In this document: one piece after another, positions 6,270 through 15,500 of the stretch | Position numbering within the stretch: the stretch's first letter is position 1 | How the letters are laid out: each line of letters starts with the position of its first letter | DNA from: a virus | DNA: 21,150 nt | Strand: one strand, 5' to 3' | IMG/VR virus record: IMGVR_UViG_3300032304_001803 | Location: 1-21,150 of that record | The notes under the pieces: generated by a model | The model's database searches: none | Told to the model about the DNA's origin: nothing | What the model saw: the letters and a program-made list of their open reading frames with translations, nothing else | Program-made: the position numbers and the translations under genes

Positions 6270-6881
6270 TTAAAATCTTTTAAAAATGATATCTATTTGG
6301 AAGATAAGTTTATTATACAAATGTGGAAATTGGTGATATTCTACAATATCTAACATATAGAACCCATATTCCTTCATTTTATCTATAATTTTATCTATTA
6401 AAGGAGCTCCTTGATTATATTCAACCAATGACACCTCAATCAATACATGCTCTGTATTTTTAATAGTTTTTTTACCGCCGTTTAATATATCTAATTCAGC
6501 ACCCTGTACATCTAATTTAATAAAATCAATAGGGACTCCATCGAAACAATTATAACTATCTAATGTTTTAGTTGGTACAGTTATGGTTTCATATTTACCT
6601 TCTCCATACCAATCTGTATTTTCTTTATATAAGGAAGCACCTGTTGCTACTGGGTTTATTTTTTCAATATATAGATCAGCATAGCCTTCTTTATCAGATA
6701 ATGCTACTATTTCATATGGTTTTCCTAATAATCGTAAATAAGGTTCGCAATTAGGATTGGCTTCAACCATTATAGTCCTACATTCTGGGTATCTGTAGCT
6801 GAGTTGTTTGGTGAAGTTTCCGATGTTTGCTCCGATGTCGATTGCGCGTTTTGGATTAATATACTTAAAAAGTTTGTCCAT
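6270..6881 (-). CDS. FkbM-family SAM-dependent methyltransferase
   Basis: A 203-residue class I methyltransferase of the FkbM type, which O-methylates sugars and other small hydroxyls. Motif I is DIGANIG at 15-21, the acidic end of strand 2 is VEANP at 39-43, ALSDKEG (60-66) follows, and the family hallmark KLDVQGAELDIL is at 122-133. LIEVSL (about 147-152) follows. The full methyltransferase core is present, though the protein lacks the longer N-terminus some members carry. The start must be at or very near ATG 6881, because motif I begins 14 residues in. Its first 112 bases therefore overlap the 3' end of the GT4 gene in another frame. Methylation would cap or vary a glycan made by the adjacent glycosyltransferases. 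Confidence 0.88.
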   Translation of the reverse strand: MDKLFKYINPKRAIDIGANIGNFTKQLSYRYPECRTIMVEANPNCEPYLRLLGKPYEIVALSDKEGYADLYIEKINPVATGASLYKENTDWYGEGKYETITVPTKTLDSYNCFDGVPIDFIKLDVQGAELDILNGGKKTIKNTEHVLIEVSLVEYNQGAPLIDKIIDKMKEYGFYMLDIVEYHQFPHLYNKLIFQIDIIFKRF

Positions 6882-7759
6882 TCATTTATTCTTTGATCCC
6901 AACTCCATCTTGGAGCATATACTTGTTTTTGTAATTCTAAATGTGAATCTAATTCACCATTCCTTATTTTACTAATTTCTTCATCCAATATATCAGCAAA
7001 TCTTTTAGCGTGTAGTTTTTTACTTGCTAAATAAGGATACATACGAGCCCACCCCTCTGTTGTTTCAGGTAGAGCACCTAAATTAGATGTTACTACTCTT
7101 AATCCTGCAGATAATGCCTCTATTACAGTAATGCACGATGTTTCTTCAAACGTATTAGGATAGGCTAAAATATCAAATGTATGAAGTTCTTTACGTAGTT
7201 GCTCATTAGATACATTACCTCTATACATAACATCATCTAATGCTTCACATTTATCGTATAGATCTTGATAATAGTTTTCATTATTAATAGCGAAGTCTTT
7301 GCCGTATATTTTTGTGCTGGAGAATATATGTAATTCAACATTTTCTGATTTAAGTAATTCCCAAGCAGCTAGCAATATATCTAAGCCTCTCCACGGTGTT
7401 GAGGTATAACATAATTTTACTTTATCTCGTTTTCCGGGTTGTCTTTGTTCTACACCAATACAAGCGTTTTTGATTACATGTGTTTTATATCCTGGAATGT
7501 TAAATGTTTTTCTAAATTGTTCTGACTGCCAGTGTGATACAAACACAAACTGATTAATATCATCCACGTTTTCTTGGTTTTGTAGAAGTTGAACTGCATT
7601 TTGATCATACGATAACTGATTCCAATATATTGTTGGTTTAGTTATGTCTGCATATGCAGGATAATTGAATATAGAGAATTTATCTTTATATTCTTGTGGA
7701 AGGCGTCTCATTAGTTCCTCATACATTAATTCAGTGCCGCCCATTGGTTTGTCAAGCAT
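6770..7759 (-). CDS. GT4-type glycosyltransferase with overprinted C-terminal tail
   Basis: A 329-residue GT-B glycosyltransferase. It begins MLDKPMGGTELMYEELMRRL (donor-side GG loop near 7-8), then FVFVSHWQSEQF (71-82) and LCYTSTPWRGLDILLAAW (116-133), the start of the second Rossmann domain. MYRGNVSNEQL (178-188) follows. The GT4 signature E-x7-E is in EETSCITVIEAL (E206 and E214), with GLRVVTSNLGALPE after it. Residues from about 301 onward are a low-complexity Ser/Thr/Gln/Asn tail. The last 37 codons overlap the FkbM gene in another frame, so this tail is probably overprinted or acquired by stop-codon loss. The start overlaps the GT-A gene by eight bases. The substrate is unknown. Confidence 0.85.
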   Translation of the reverse strand: MLDKPMGGTELMYEELMRRLPQEYKDKFSIFNYPAYADITKPTIYWNQLSYDQNAVQLLQNQENVDDINQFVFVSHWQSEQFRKTFNIPGYKTHVIKNACIGVEQRQPGKRDKVKLCYTSTPWRGLDILLAAWELLKSENVELHIFSSTKIYGKDFAINNENYYQDLYDKCEALDDVMYRGNVSNEQLRKELHTFDILAYPNTFEETSCITVIEALSAGLRVVTSNLGALPETTEGWARMYPYLASKKLHAKRFADILDEEISKIRNGELDSHLELQKQVYAPRWSWDQRINEWTNFLSILIQNAQSTSEQTSETSPNNSATDTQNVGL

Positions 7760-8408
7760 ATCCTAGTTTTTTGATAAAGTTAGCAAAATCGCCTTTAAAT
7801 TTTTTAGTTCCAATATGATTTATAGTAATTGTAGGATCAAGCCATATTTTATAACCTAACCCTCTCCACTTATTTGCTATTACGTAATCCTCTGAAATTA
7901 GATCTCCGTTCTCTACCTTAATATCACAGATCATTCTGTGTTCTTCTCCTTCAGAGGTATATGGATCGGATATTTCCCATAGCTTCTCTAAAGCGAATCT
8001 TGATACCTTCATAAATCCAGTACCAACACCGTCTACCTCTATTATTTTTTTATCTTGAGAATATTTAAGTTCTTTATCAATTAGTTTTACTGTATATCCT
8101 TCTTTCTCTGATTTTTTAATCAATGCACCACCAACAATCGGTTCTGGTCTATCAAGTAGGTTAAAGAACCATTCTGGTTCCCATTCACAATCAGAATCGA
8201 TAAAGAATAGATCGTCATATCCGCCTGTTAAGGCAAGGCGAAATAGACTATTTCGTGCACGCTGTATTAATGAATCGTATGATGTGTAGATAGCATGAAC
8301 AAAAATACCTTTTTTTTCAGCTATTTTTACTGTTTGTACTAATGAATTTGCAAACCATACATCAATTCTTCCATCATAGGATGGAGTACCTATTAAAACT
8401 CTTCGCAT
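7752..8408 (-). CDS. GT-A fold glycosyltransferase (GT2/Anp1-like)
   Basis: A 218-residue GT-A glycosyltransferase. The N-terminus is VLIGTPSYDGRIDVWFANSL (4-23), then SYDSLIQRARNSLFRLAL (43-60) with the conserved ARN, and DDLFFIDSDCEWEPEWF (65-81), in which D71-S-D73 is the metal- and donor-binding DxD. PIVGGALIKK, GVGTGFMKVSR (acceptor side) and a final HIGTKKF complete the fold. Such 'GTPsyDgr..v.....l' enzymes are frequent in T4-like phage genomes and are usually annotated as family 2 or Anp1-like. It starts 27 bases after the shorter fibre gene ends and begins the enzyme cassette. The A/T-rich leader has no Shine-Dalgarno. Confidence 0.87.
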   Translation of the reverse strand: MRRVLIGTPSYDGRIDVWFANSLVQTVKIAEKKGIFVHAIYTSYDSLIQRARNSLFRLALTGGYDDLFFIDSDCEWEPEWFFNLLDRPEPIVGGALIKKSEKEGYTVKLIDKELKYSQDKKIIEVDGVGTGFMKVSRFALEKLWEISDPYTSEGEEHRMICDIKVENGDLISEDYVIANKWRGLGYKIWLDPTITINHIGTKKFKGDFANFIKKLGYA

Positions 8409-8435
8409 AACTTAAATATAATATATTTTTTTTAA

Positions 8436-11400
8436 TTATCCAATTTTTTCTTCTACTATCTCTAATCTGTCGTTTAGTTCTTGAACAGCTTTAATTAACG
8501 GAGCAATCAATTCCTCATATGTAAGGCGGTATGCATCTTTTTCATCATCATGACCTAAACCGTCAAACTTAACATCCAATTCATCCAATGCAGATTTAAG
8601 TTCTTGAGCGATAAGACCATAATGTTCTTTTTCACCAGCAAGAGTACCATCTTTCTGTCCGTATTCGTATTTACACTCACGTACATAAGACTCGCGATGA
8701 TCCCAATTGAATGCTACTGGGCGTAGCTTCTTGATCAAGGCTAGACCGTATTTGCTGCCTAATGTCTTAACATTAGCTTTATCGCGGCAATCTGAAACGT
8801 TAGACCAAGCAGCATATACGCAGTTACAAACATTATTACATGAGTTACCCCATACTGTATGGCCAGTTACTCCAGAAGTTACAGCGTTATGTCCAACAGC
8901 AATGGTATAATCTATACCAGCATATAGATTACCAGAAGAACTATTACCAATTGCAATATTATATCTACCGTTGCTATTAAATTGCATTGCAAACTGTCCA
9001 ATGGCTACATTCGCTTTACCTACATTATTAGACTTTAAAGCTTGCTGTCCAATTGCTGTATTCCAAAGACCTGTAGTATTGAGATTTAAAGTATAGCTAC
9101 CTACTGCAGTATTTCCTGCACCTGTTGTGTTACAGCGTAATGCACAGAATCCAATTGCTGTGTTACCATAACCAATAGTATTACAAGAGAGCGCTAGGTT
9201 TCCATTAGCAGTGTTTTGACATCCAGTAGTATTAGCTTTTAATGCATAGAAACCTACTGCTGTATTGTCTGATGCTGTATTAAGTGATAATGAAAAATCT
9301 CCAAGAGCAGTATTAGAATTACCTACTGTATTAAGTGCTAAAGTATCTCTACCAACAGCAACATTATTTGTACCTGTTGTATTTGCATTTAATGCTGCTC
9401 TACCGATTGCTGTATTACTACAACCTCTAGTATTTACTGCTAAAGCACCAACACCTATTGCAGTGTTGAAGGAACCAGTGCTATTACTACTTAATGCACA
9501 AAATCCTACTGCTACATTCTCTATACCAGTAGTATTATCCCTTAAAGCACAGAAACCTACTGCTGTATTGTTTGTACCAATAGTATTACTTCTTAATGCA
9601 TAGAAACCGACTGCTGTATTGTTTGATGCTGTGTTACAACGTAATGCGTTTGTTCCTAACGCTGTGTTATTTGATCCAACGAGGTTATATGCTAAAGACT
9701 GATTACCTACAGCAACGTTGTTTTCACCAGTAGTGTTGTTCCTCAATGTATAATATCCAACAGCCGTATTAAGTCTTCCTGTTGTGTTCAGTCTTAGTGA
9801 GAAGTGGCCTATACCTACATTTCTAGTACCAATAGTGTTAGAACATAGAGCATTAACACCAACTGCTGTGTTTGTTGTTCCTGTGGTATTACTTCTTAAT
9901 GCACAGAATCCAACTGCTGTATTATCGGATGCTGTATTCGCTTGTAGAGAATAAAAACCTACAGCAGTATTACTACCACCTGTAACGTTTTGTTGAAGTG
10001 ATGAATATCCAACAGCAGTGTTATTTATTCCTGTTGTATTAGTAAATAGAGCTGTTCTACCAAATGCAGAGTTTCCTGTGCCTGATGTGTTTGAATATAA
10101 TGTTCTATCACCTACTGCTGTTAAATACCTGCCTGTATTTACTCTTAGAGCACTTCTACCTATTGCTACGTTATTACAGCCTGTTGTGTTACATCTAAGA
10201 GCTTCAACACCTATAGCTATATTATTGGTTGCAGTTGTATTTTTTTCTGAAGCAAGTCTACCAATAGCTATATTGAGAGTTCCTGTAGTATTACTTGCTA
10301 ATGCTAAAGAACCAATAGCAGTATTGTCACTTCCTATTGTATTACTATTTAATGCACAGACTCCTACTGCTACGTTGTCTATACCAGTAGTATTACTTCT
10401 CAATGAACAAAATCCAACTGCTGTGTTGTTTGATGCTTGATTTAAATATAAAGTCTGTGAACCAACAGCTACGTTGTTTGCTCCTGTACTATTAGTTAAC
10501 AGAGCAGCATTACCAATACCTACGTTATGGCTTGCTGTAGTGTTATCTCTTAAAGCTAATCTACCTACTGCTGTGTTTAGGGTTCCTATTGAATTACCTA
10601 ATAATGAACATAAACCTAAAGCTGTGTTGTATACTCCTGTTGTATTAGAAATTAAAGATTGATATCCAACAGCAGTATTTGAGCCACCTGTTGTGTTTGA
10701 TTGTAAAGCACTTCTGCCTAAAGCAGTGTTAAAAGAACCTACTGTGTTACTCCTTAAAGAACAAAATCCTACTGCTGTGTTGTTTGATGCTGTATTATCT
10801 TCTAATGCTCTAAAACCAAGTGCTGTATTATTCGCGCCTACTGCATTAGCATTTAAGCTGTTAAATCCTACTGCTGTATTAGAATTACCTGTTGTATTTG
10901 AAAATAATGAACCCCTACCAACGGCTACATTGTACTGTCCTATTGTATTAGATCCTAAAGCACTATTACCTAATCCTGTGTTACAACCACCTGTAGTATT
11001 ATTTGTTAATACTTCAAAACCAACTGCTGTATTGTTTGATGCTGTATTAGATAATAATGCAGCGCATCCTACAGCAGTATTATTATTACCTGCTGTATTG
11101 CACCTTAATGCACTTCTACCGATTGCTGTATTAGCACACCCTACTGTGTTTGCTGTCATAGCAAGAACACCTATGGCTGTATTATTTACACCGGTTGTAT
11201 TAGAACATAGAGCAATAGAACCTATTGCCGTGTTATAGTTACCTGTATTTGCTCTTAAAGCACCAAATCCTATAGCAGTTGTATTTGTAGTTGCAACACC
11301 GGCGCAAGCAGTATCAGTACCTATTGCTGTATTGTATGTACCTGTAGTATTACCTCTTAGCGCATTAAGACCAACTGCTATGTTGTTTGATACTGTGTTT

Positions 11401-12530
11401 GATAATAGAGCACTTCTACCAATTGCTGTATTACTACTTCCTGTAGAATTATCCTGTAATGCAAAAGCACCTACAGCTATGTTATCTCCACCTGTTAAGT
11501 TTGTAACAAGAGAATTTACACCCATTGCGACGTTGTAAGTACCTGTTGAGTTTGTCGCTAAGGCGTATCTACCGACGGCTGTATTACAGCCCCCTGTCGT
11601 GTTGTTTCTTAGAGCACCACACCCTACTGCTGTATTTAAAGCACCTATAGTATTACTTCTTAATGCACAGAAACCTACTGCTGTATTATTCGATGCTGTA
11701 TTGCTATATAAAGCATTAGTACCAACTGCTACGTTGTTAGCACCAGTAGTATTACTTTGTAAAGCACTTTTACCAACAGCTGTATTGAAATTACCTGTAG
11801 TATTTGCATTTAATGCTGCCCTACCTACAGCTGTATTATAACAACCAATAGTGTTAGATCCTAATACACTTCTACCTATACCGACATTTCCTACACCTGT
11901 AGTATTATTAGATAATACATATGCACCTATACCTACATTATCTGTTGCTATTGTATTAGCAGCTAATGTGTTTAAACCTATTGCTATATTAAATGCCCCT
12001 GTAGTATTTTGGCTAAGTGCACTGTTACCTACAGCTATGTTACTATTACCTATTGTATTTGCTATTAAAGCACTATTACCTACTGCTACGTTATTAGCAC
12101 CAGTAGTATTACTACCTAATGCATTAGTACCGATTCTAGTATTAGTTGAAACACTTCCCTCACCTCTACCTATATTTACAGAATTAACTGTAATATCACG
12201 ATCAAATGTAGTAGGGCCGTTTACATTTAAACTACCAGTTATACTAACAGATCCTGTGAATTGATGTGTGTTTGACAATGAACTACCAAATACGGTAGAT
12301 CCTGTCATATAACTTATAGAAGACGTTATAGTCTGTACTACAAGTGTTTGAGCAGTAATTGTACCTCCGACATTTAAACTTCCTGAGATATTGATAGATC
12401 CTGTAACTGAGTGTACATCGGTAATAACACTACCAATTTTTACTCCAGTTTGTAAGACTTCAAATTCAGTTGTACTCCCCGTGATAACTGATAACGATCC
12501 TGTAATTACTGTACTTTGTAATTGAGCCAT
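8436..12530 (-). CDS. Giant tail-fibre protein 1 (1364 aa): beta-roll repeats and S74 chaperone
   Basis: Residues 1-129 are a TGS-rich beta adaptor (TGSLSV, ISGSLNVGG, FTGSVSITGSLNVNG), probably trimeric and fixing the fibre to the tail. Residues 130-1190 are 63 tandem 17-residue units (ten of them one residue short), typified by NTAVGFCALRSNTTGxx and akin to the YadA-head/Hep_Hag beta-roll. Residues 1191-1245 are an irregular neck with Cys 1231, 1235 and 1237. An intramolecular S74 chaperone starts at S1246 (SDCRDK, Ser/Lys dyad S1246-K1251), with RPVAFNW, GLIAQEL and a final coiled coil. Self-cleavage before S1246 would release 119 residues. The family is known from phage endosialidases; the receptor is unknown. 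It follows fibre gene 2 after one base. Confidence 0.9.
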   Translation of the reverse strand: MAQLQSTVITGSLSVITGSTTEFEVLQTGVKIGSVITDVHSVTGSINISGSLNVGGTITAQTLVVQTITSSISYMTGSTVFGSSLSNTHQFTGSVSITGSLNVNGPTTFDRDITVNSVNIGRGEGSVSTNTRIGTNALGSNTTGANNVAVGNSALIANTIGNSNIAVGNSALSQNTTGAFNIAIGLNTLAANTIATDNVGIGAYVLSNNTTGVGNVGIGRSVLGSNTIGCYNTAVGRAALNANTTGNFNTAVGKSALQSNTTGANNVAVGTNALYSNTASNNTAVGFCALRSNTIGALNTAVGCGALRNNTTGGCNTAVGRYALATNSTGTYNVAMGVNSLVTNLTGGDNIAVGAFALQDNSTGSSNTAIGRSALLSNTVSNNIAVGLNALRGNTTGTYNTAIGTDTACAGVATTNTTAIGFGALRANTGNYNTAIGSIALCSNTTGVNNTAIGVLAMTANTVGCANTAIGRSALRCNTAGNNNTAVGCAALLSNTASNNTAVGFEVLTNNTTGGCNTGLGNSALGSNTIGQYNVAVGRGSLFSNTTGNSNTAVGFNSLNANAVGANNTALGFRALEDNTASNNTAVGFCSLRSNTVGSFNTALGRSALQSNTTGGSNTAVGYQSLISNTTGVYNTALGLCSLLGNSIGTLNTAVGRLALRDNTTASHNVGIGNAALLTNSTGANNVAVGSQTLYLNQASNNTAVGFCSLRSNTTGIDNVAVGVCALNSNTIGSDNTAIGSLALASNTTGTLNIAIGRLASEKNTTATNNIAIGVEALRCNTTGCNNVAIGRSALRVNTGRYLTAVGDRTLYSNTSGTGNSAFGRTALFTNTTGINNTAVGYSSLQQNVTGGSNTAVGFYSLQANTASDNTAVGFCALRSNTTGTTNTAVGVNALCSNTIGTRNVGIGHFSLRLNTTGRLNTAVGYYTLRNNTTGENNVAVGNQSLAYNLVGSNNTALGTNALRCNTASNNTAVGFYALRSNTIGTNNTAVGFCALRDNTTGIENVAVGFCALSSNSTGSFNTAIGVGALAVNTRGCSNTAIGRAALNANTTGTNNVAVGRDTLALNTVGNSNTALGDFSLSLNTASDNTAVGFYALKANTTGCQNTANGNLALSCNTIGYGNTAIGFCALRCNTTGAGNTAVGSYTLNLNTTGLWNTAIGQQALKSNNVGKANVAIGQFAMQFNSNGRYNIAIGNSSSGNLYAGIDYTIAVGHNAVTSGVTGHTVWGNSCNNVCNCVYAAWSNVSDCRDKANVKTLGSKYGLALIKKLRPVAFNWDHRESYVRECKYEYGQKDGTLAGEKEHYGLIAQELKSALDELDVKFDGLGHDDEKDAYRLTYEELIAPLIKAVQELNDRLEIVEEKIG
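8961..12143 (-). repeat. 63 tandem 51-bp (48-bp) coding repeats, fibre 1
   Basis: Each unit encodes N-[TIV]-[AGS]-[VIL]-G-x-x-[AS]-L-x-x-N-T-T-G-x-x. Units 9, 15, 22, 27, 34, 44, 50 and 57 end NTASN, NTASD, NTVSN or NQASN and are 16 residues long, giving a higher-order spacing of about 5-10 units. Units 18 and 40 are also 16 long. The following unit most often begins NTAVGFCALRSN. Confidence 0.9.
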
Positions 12531-12531
12531 T

Positions 12532-15500
12532 TTACTGTGTTAGTTTTTTTACTTCTTCCTTTAAAACCTCTATCTGCGACTGTTGATACTTCAACACATT
12601 AATAAATATTGTCGAAAGCTTGCTATAGTTTATACCCGTTATTTCTTCCGAGCTATCTTTTGATACGAATTCAGGAAATATATTATAAACATCTTCCGCC
12701 AAAAGACCAACATCTTTATTTCTAGTATCTTTCCAAGTGAAAGAAATTGGTTGTAATTTGAGGAAATCCTCAATGTTTGTTGTGTATGGTTTAATGTTTT
12801 CTTTTAATTTTCCTGTTGATGTTTCGATAATGGAAACGAATCTACCAGTACCATTTACATCTAGTGTATATGCTGGGGTTGTAGTATTTATACCAACATT
12901 CCCCCCACTTGTGATGCGGAGGCGTTCGGCACCATTAAAATCAAATTTCAAATTATTTCCTGAATCTTGATACAATGCCCAATCAAAAGTGTTTGCAGGA
13001 TTCCTTAAAAATAAACTGCCACCGCTATAAATTAAGTTATTTAAGTTTGATACAGTCCCACTAAATGTTGCTGCTCCTGTGGAGGAAAGTGTTAACACAT
13101 CTTCGTTCCATACATTGTTAGATGCTCTTGTGCTAAACCTTAAATCACCACCATAACCTGAGCCACCACCTGTACCTACTGCTCTTATTTTACCTCTTGC
13201 ATTATTACCTACGGTGTATGTTGAATGAAAGTAAAAATATTCTTCTGATGCTTCAATTCCTGCATTACCTTGAATTGATAGTTTATATCCCGGCGATGTA
13301 GTACCTATACCTAACCCTGTGGAGGTTAGACGCATACCTTCAGTTCCCGAAACACTAAATATATTATTCGTAGTTCCGTTGAATGATGTTGCAGTTACAG
13401 TTGAACTAAATGTTGCTGCACCTGATTCTGCTATTGTTAATCTTGTAGTGCCATTTGCATTAAATAACAAAGAAGAATCAGATAGAGTAGTCATTCCTAT
13501 TCTCCATTCTGTTACGCCTGCATAAAGTAAGTTAAGGAATGGTTGAGTAGTTGCAATACTTACTATACCTCCTACCAACAATCCATTTGCAGGAGCAGCA
13601 GTTGTTGTTCCGATTGATAACCCACTATTTGTTCCAAGCGTCATCGCTTGGGTGAAGGAGATTGCGTTACCTGCGGTGCCGGATGGGGCGGACATCCACA
13701 AATGTTCACCACTATTGTTTTGAATATACGCAGTTGATAAACCATTATTGAGATATCTTGCATCTCCTGTTTGATATGCACCACCAACAACATACGAGTT
13801 ATTGGTTAATACAGTATAATTTGAACCAGATTTATATGCAAACAAACTACCTGCTTGTCCAAATTGTTGAGCAGACCATAATGAACTCCACGCACTCGGT
13901 GTAACTCCAAGACCGAGGTTGCCTGATGCGTCAATACGAACTCTAAAGGTAGAATTTGTATAGAAATCCATTACGTTAAGACCACCTGTTCCTCCGTAAA
14001 TTAATTGAGAGCCTGCTGCATTTGTTAAAGTTAAAGCAGCAACCCCACCATTAGAATTTATAGTTAAATTAGTATTTGTATTACTATTAAATAAACCATC
14101 ACCAACAACTTGAAGTTTTACTGATGGTGATGTAGTACCTATACCAACATTGCCTGCTGAAGTGATACGTAGGCGTTCGGTGTTGTTAACTACTGCTCTA
14201 ATAAGTTGATTGCTTGAATCTCCGTCAATATATGTGCTACCATCACCCCAAGCAAAATCGCCTCCATTTGACGCTATGAATGATGTTGCTCTTACACTGC
14301 CAGATACATCTAATTTATCTGTTGGTGATGTATTACCTATACCAACATTTCCTGTAGACCCAGTTACAAACATCCTTATATTTCCAGCACCATCAGAAAG
14401 TATGATGTTGCAATTTGAGGTTGCGATGTCTGTACCTGAATTAGAACCTAATATTACGTTGCAGGCACCGGTTGTAATGGAGCAACCTGAATTGGTGCCT
14501 AGGGCTATGTTGTTGGCGCCAGTGGTATTTGCTCTTAACGAACAGAGACCTACTGCTGTATTATTTGATGCTGTGTTACATGTTAAAGCTGAATGTCCTA
14601 CTGCTGTATTACCATTACCAACAGAACACTGTAAAGCGCCATGACCTAAAGCAGCATTTTGGTAACCATTAACATTACCTAGCATTGAGTTAGTACCTAC
14701 GGAAACATTAAATGTACCACCCACATTAGCTGCTAAAGCAGAAGTTCCTACTGCTGTATTAAATGTACCTATAGTATTATTTGCTAAAGCACTAACTCCA
14801 AGGGCAGTATTTACATATCCTGTTGTATTAGAAGCTAAAGCACTTACACCCACTGCTACGTTATTTGTACCAGTGGTATTAACTCTCAATGCACTAGCAC
14901 CTACAGCTGTGTTGCTTGATGCTGTGTTACACCTTAATGCTTGTGTTCCCACAGCGGTATTACTGCCGCCTGTTATATTTGAGAAAAGAGAATACCAGCC
15001 TAAAGCTGAGTTACTTCCACCTGTTGTGTTTTCTTGTAGAGCACCTCTACCTAAAGCAGCGTTGAAATCACCTGTAGTATTACACCTTAATGAAGATAAA
15101 CCAACTGCTGTATTAGCTGTACCGGTTGTATTTGCACTTAAAGCACTAGCACCGACAGCAGTATTACCTGCTCCAGTAGTATTAGCATTTAAAGAACAAT
15201 AACCTACTGCAGTGTTATTAGACGCTATGTTACTATTTAAAGCATTCTGACCTATAGCTACGTTGTTATTCCCTACTGTATTATTTTGAAGAGCTAAAGC
15301 ACCTACTGCTACGTTAGCACCACCGGTTGTATTATTTCTTAATGCATAGAAACCTAAAGCGGAATTTCTATCTCCTGATGTATTAGAGAACAATGCTAAA
15401 CTTCCAAAGGCTGCATTACATGAACCACCAATATTGGCTGTAAGTGAATTATAACCAACAGATGTATTTTTAAATCCTACTGTGTTAGCGTTTAAAGAAC

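Noticed and set aside
8707-12264. A series of plus-strand open frames (60-180 residues) rich in Val/Leu/Pro/Ala across fibre 1
   Set aside because: They are antisense shadows of the 51-bp repeats: the same pattern (VLxxxVVLxxNAxxPTAVL) simply mirrors each repeat unit, with no leaders and no known family.
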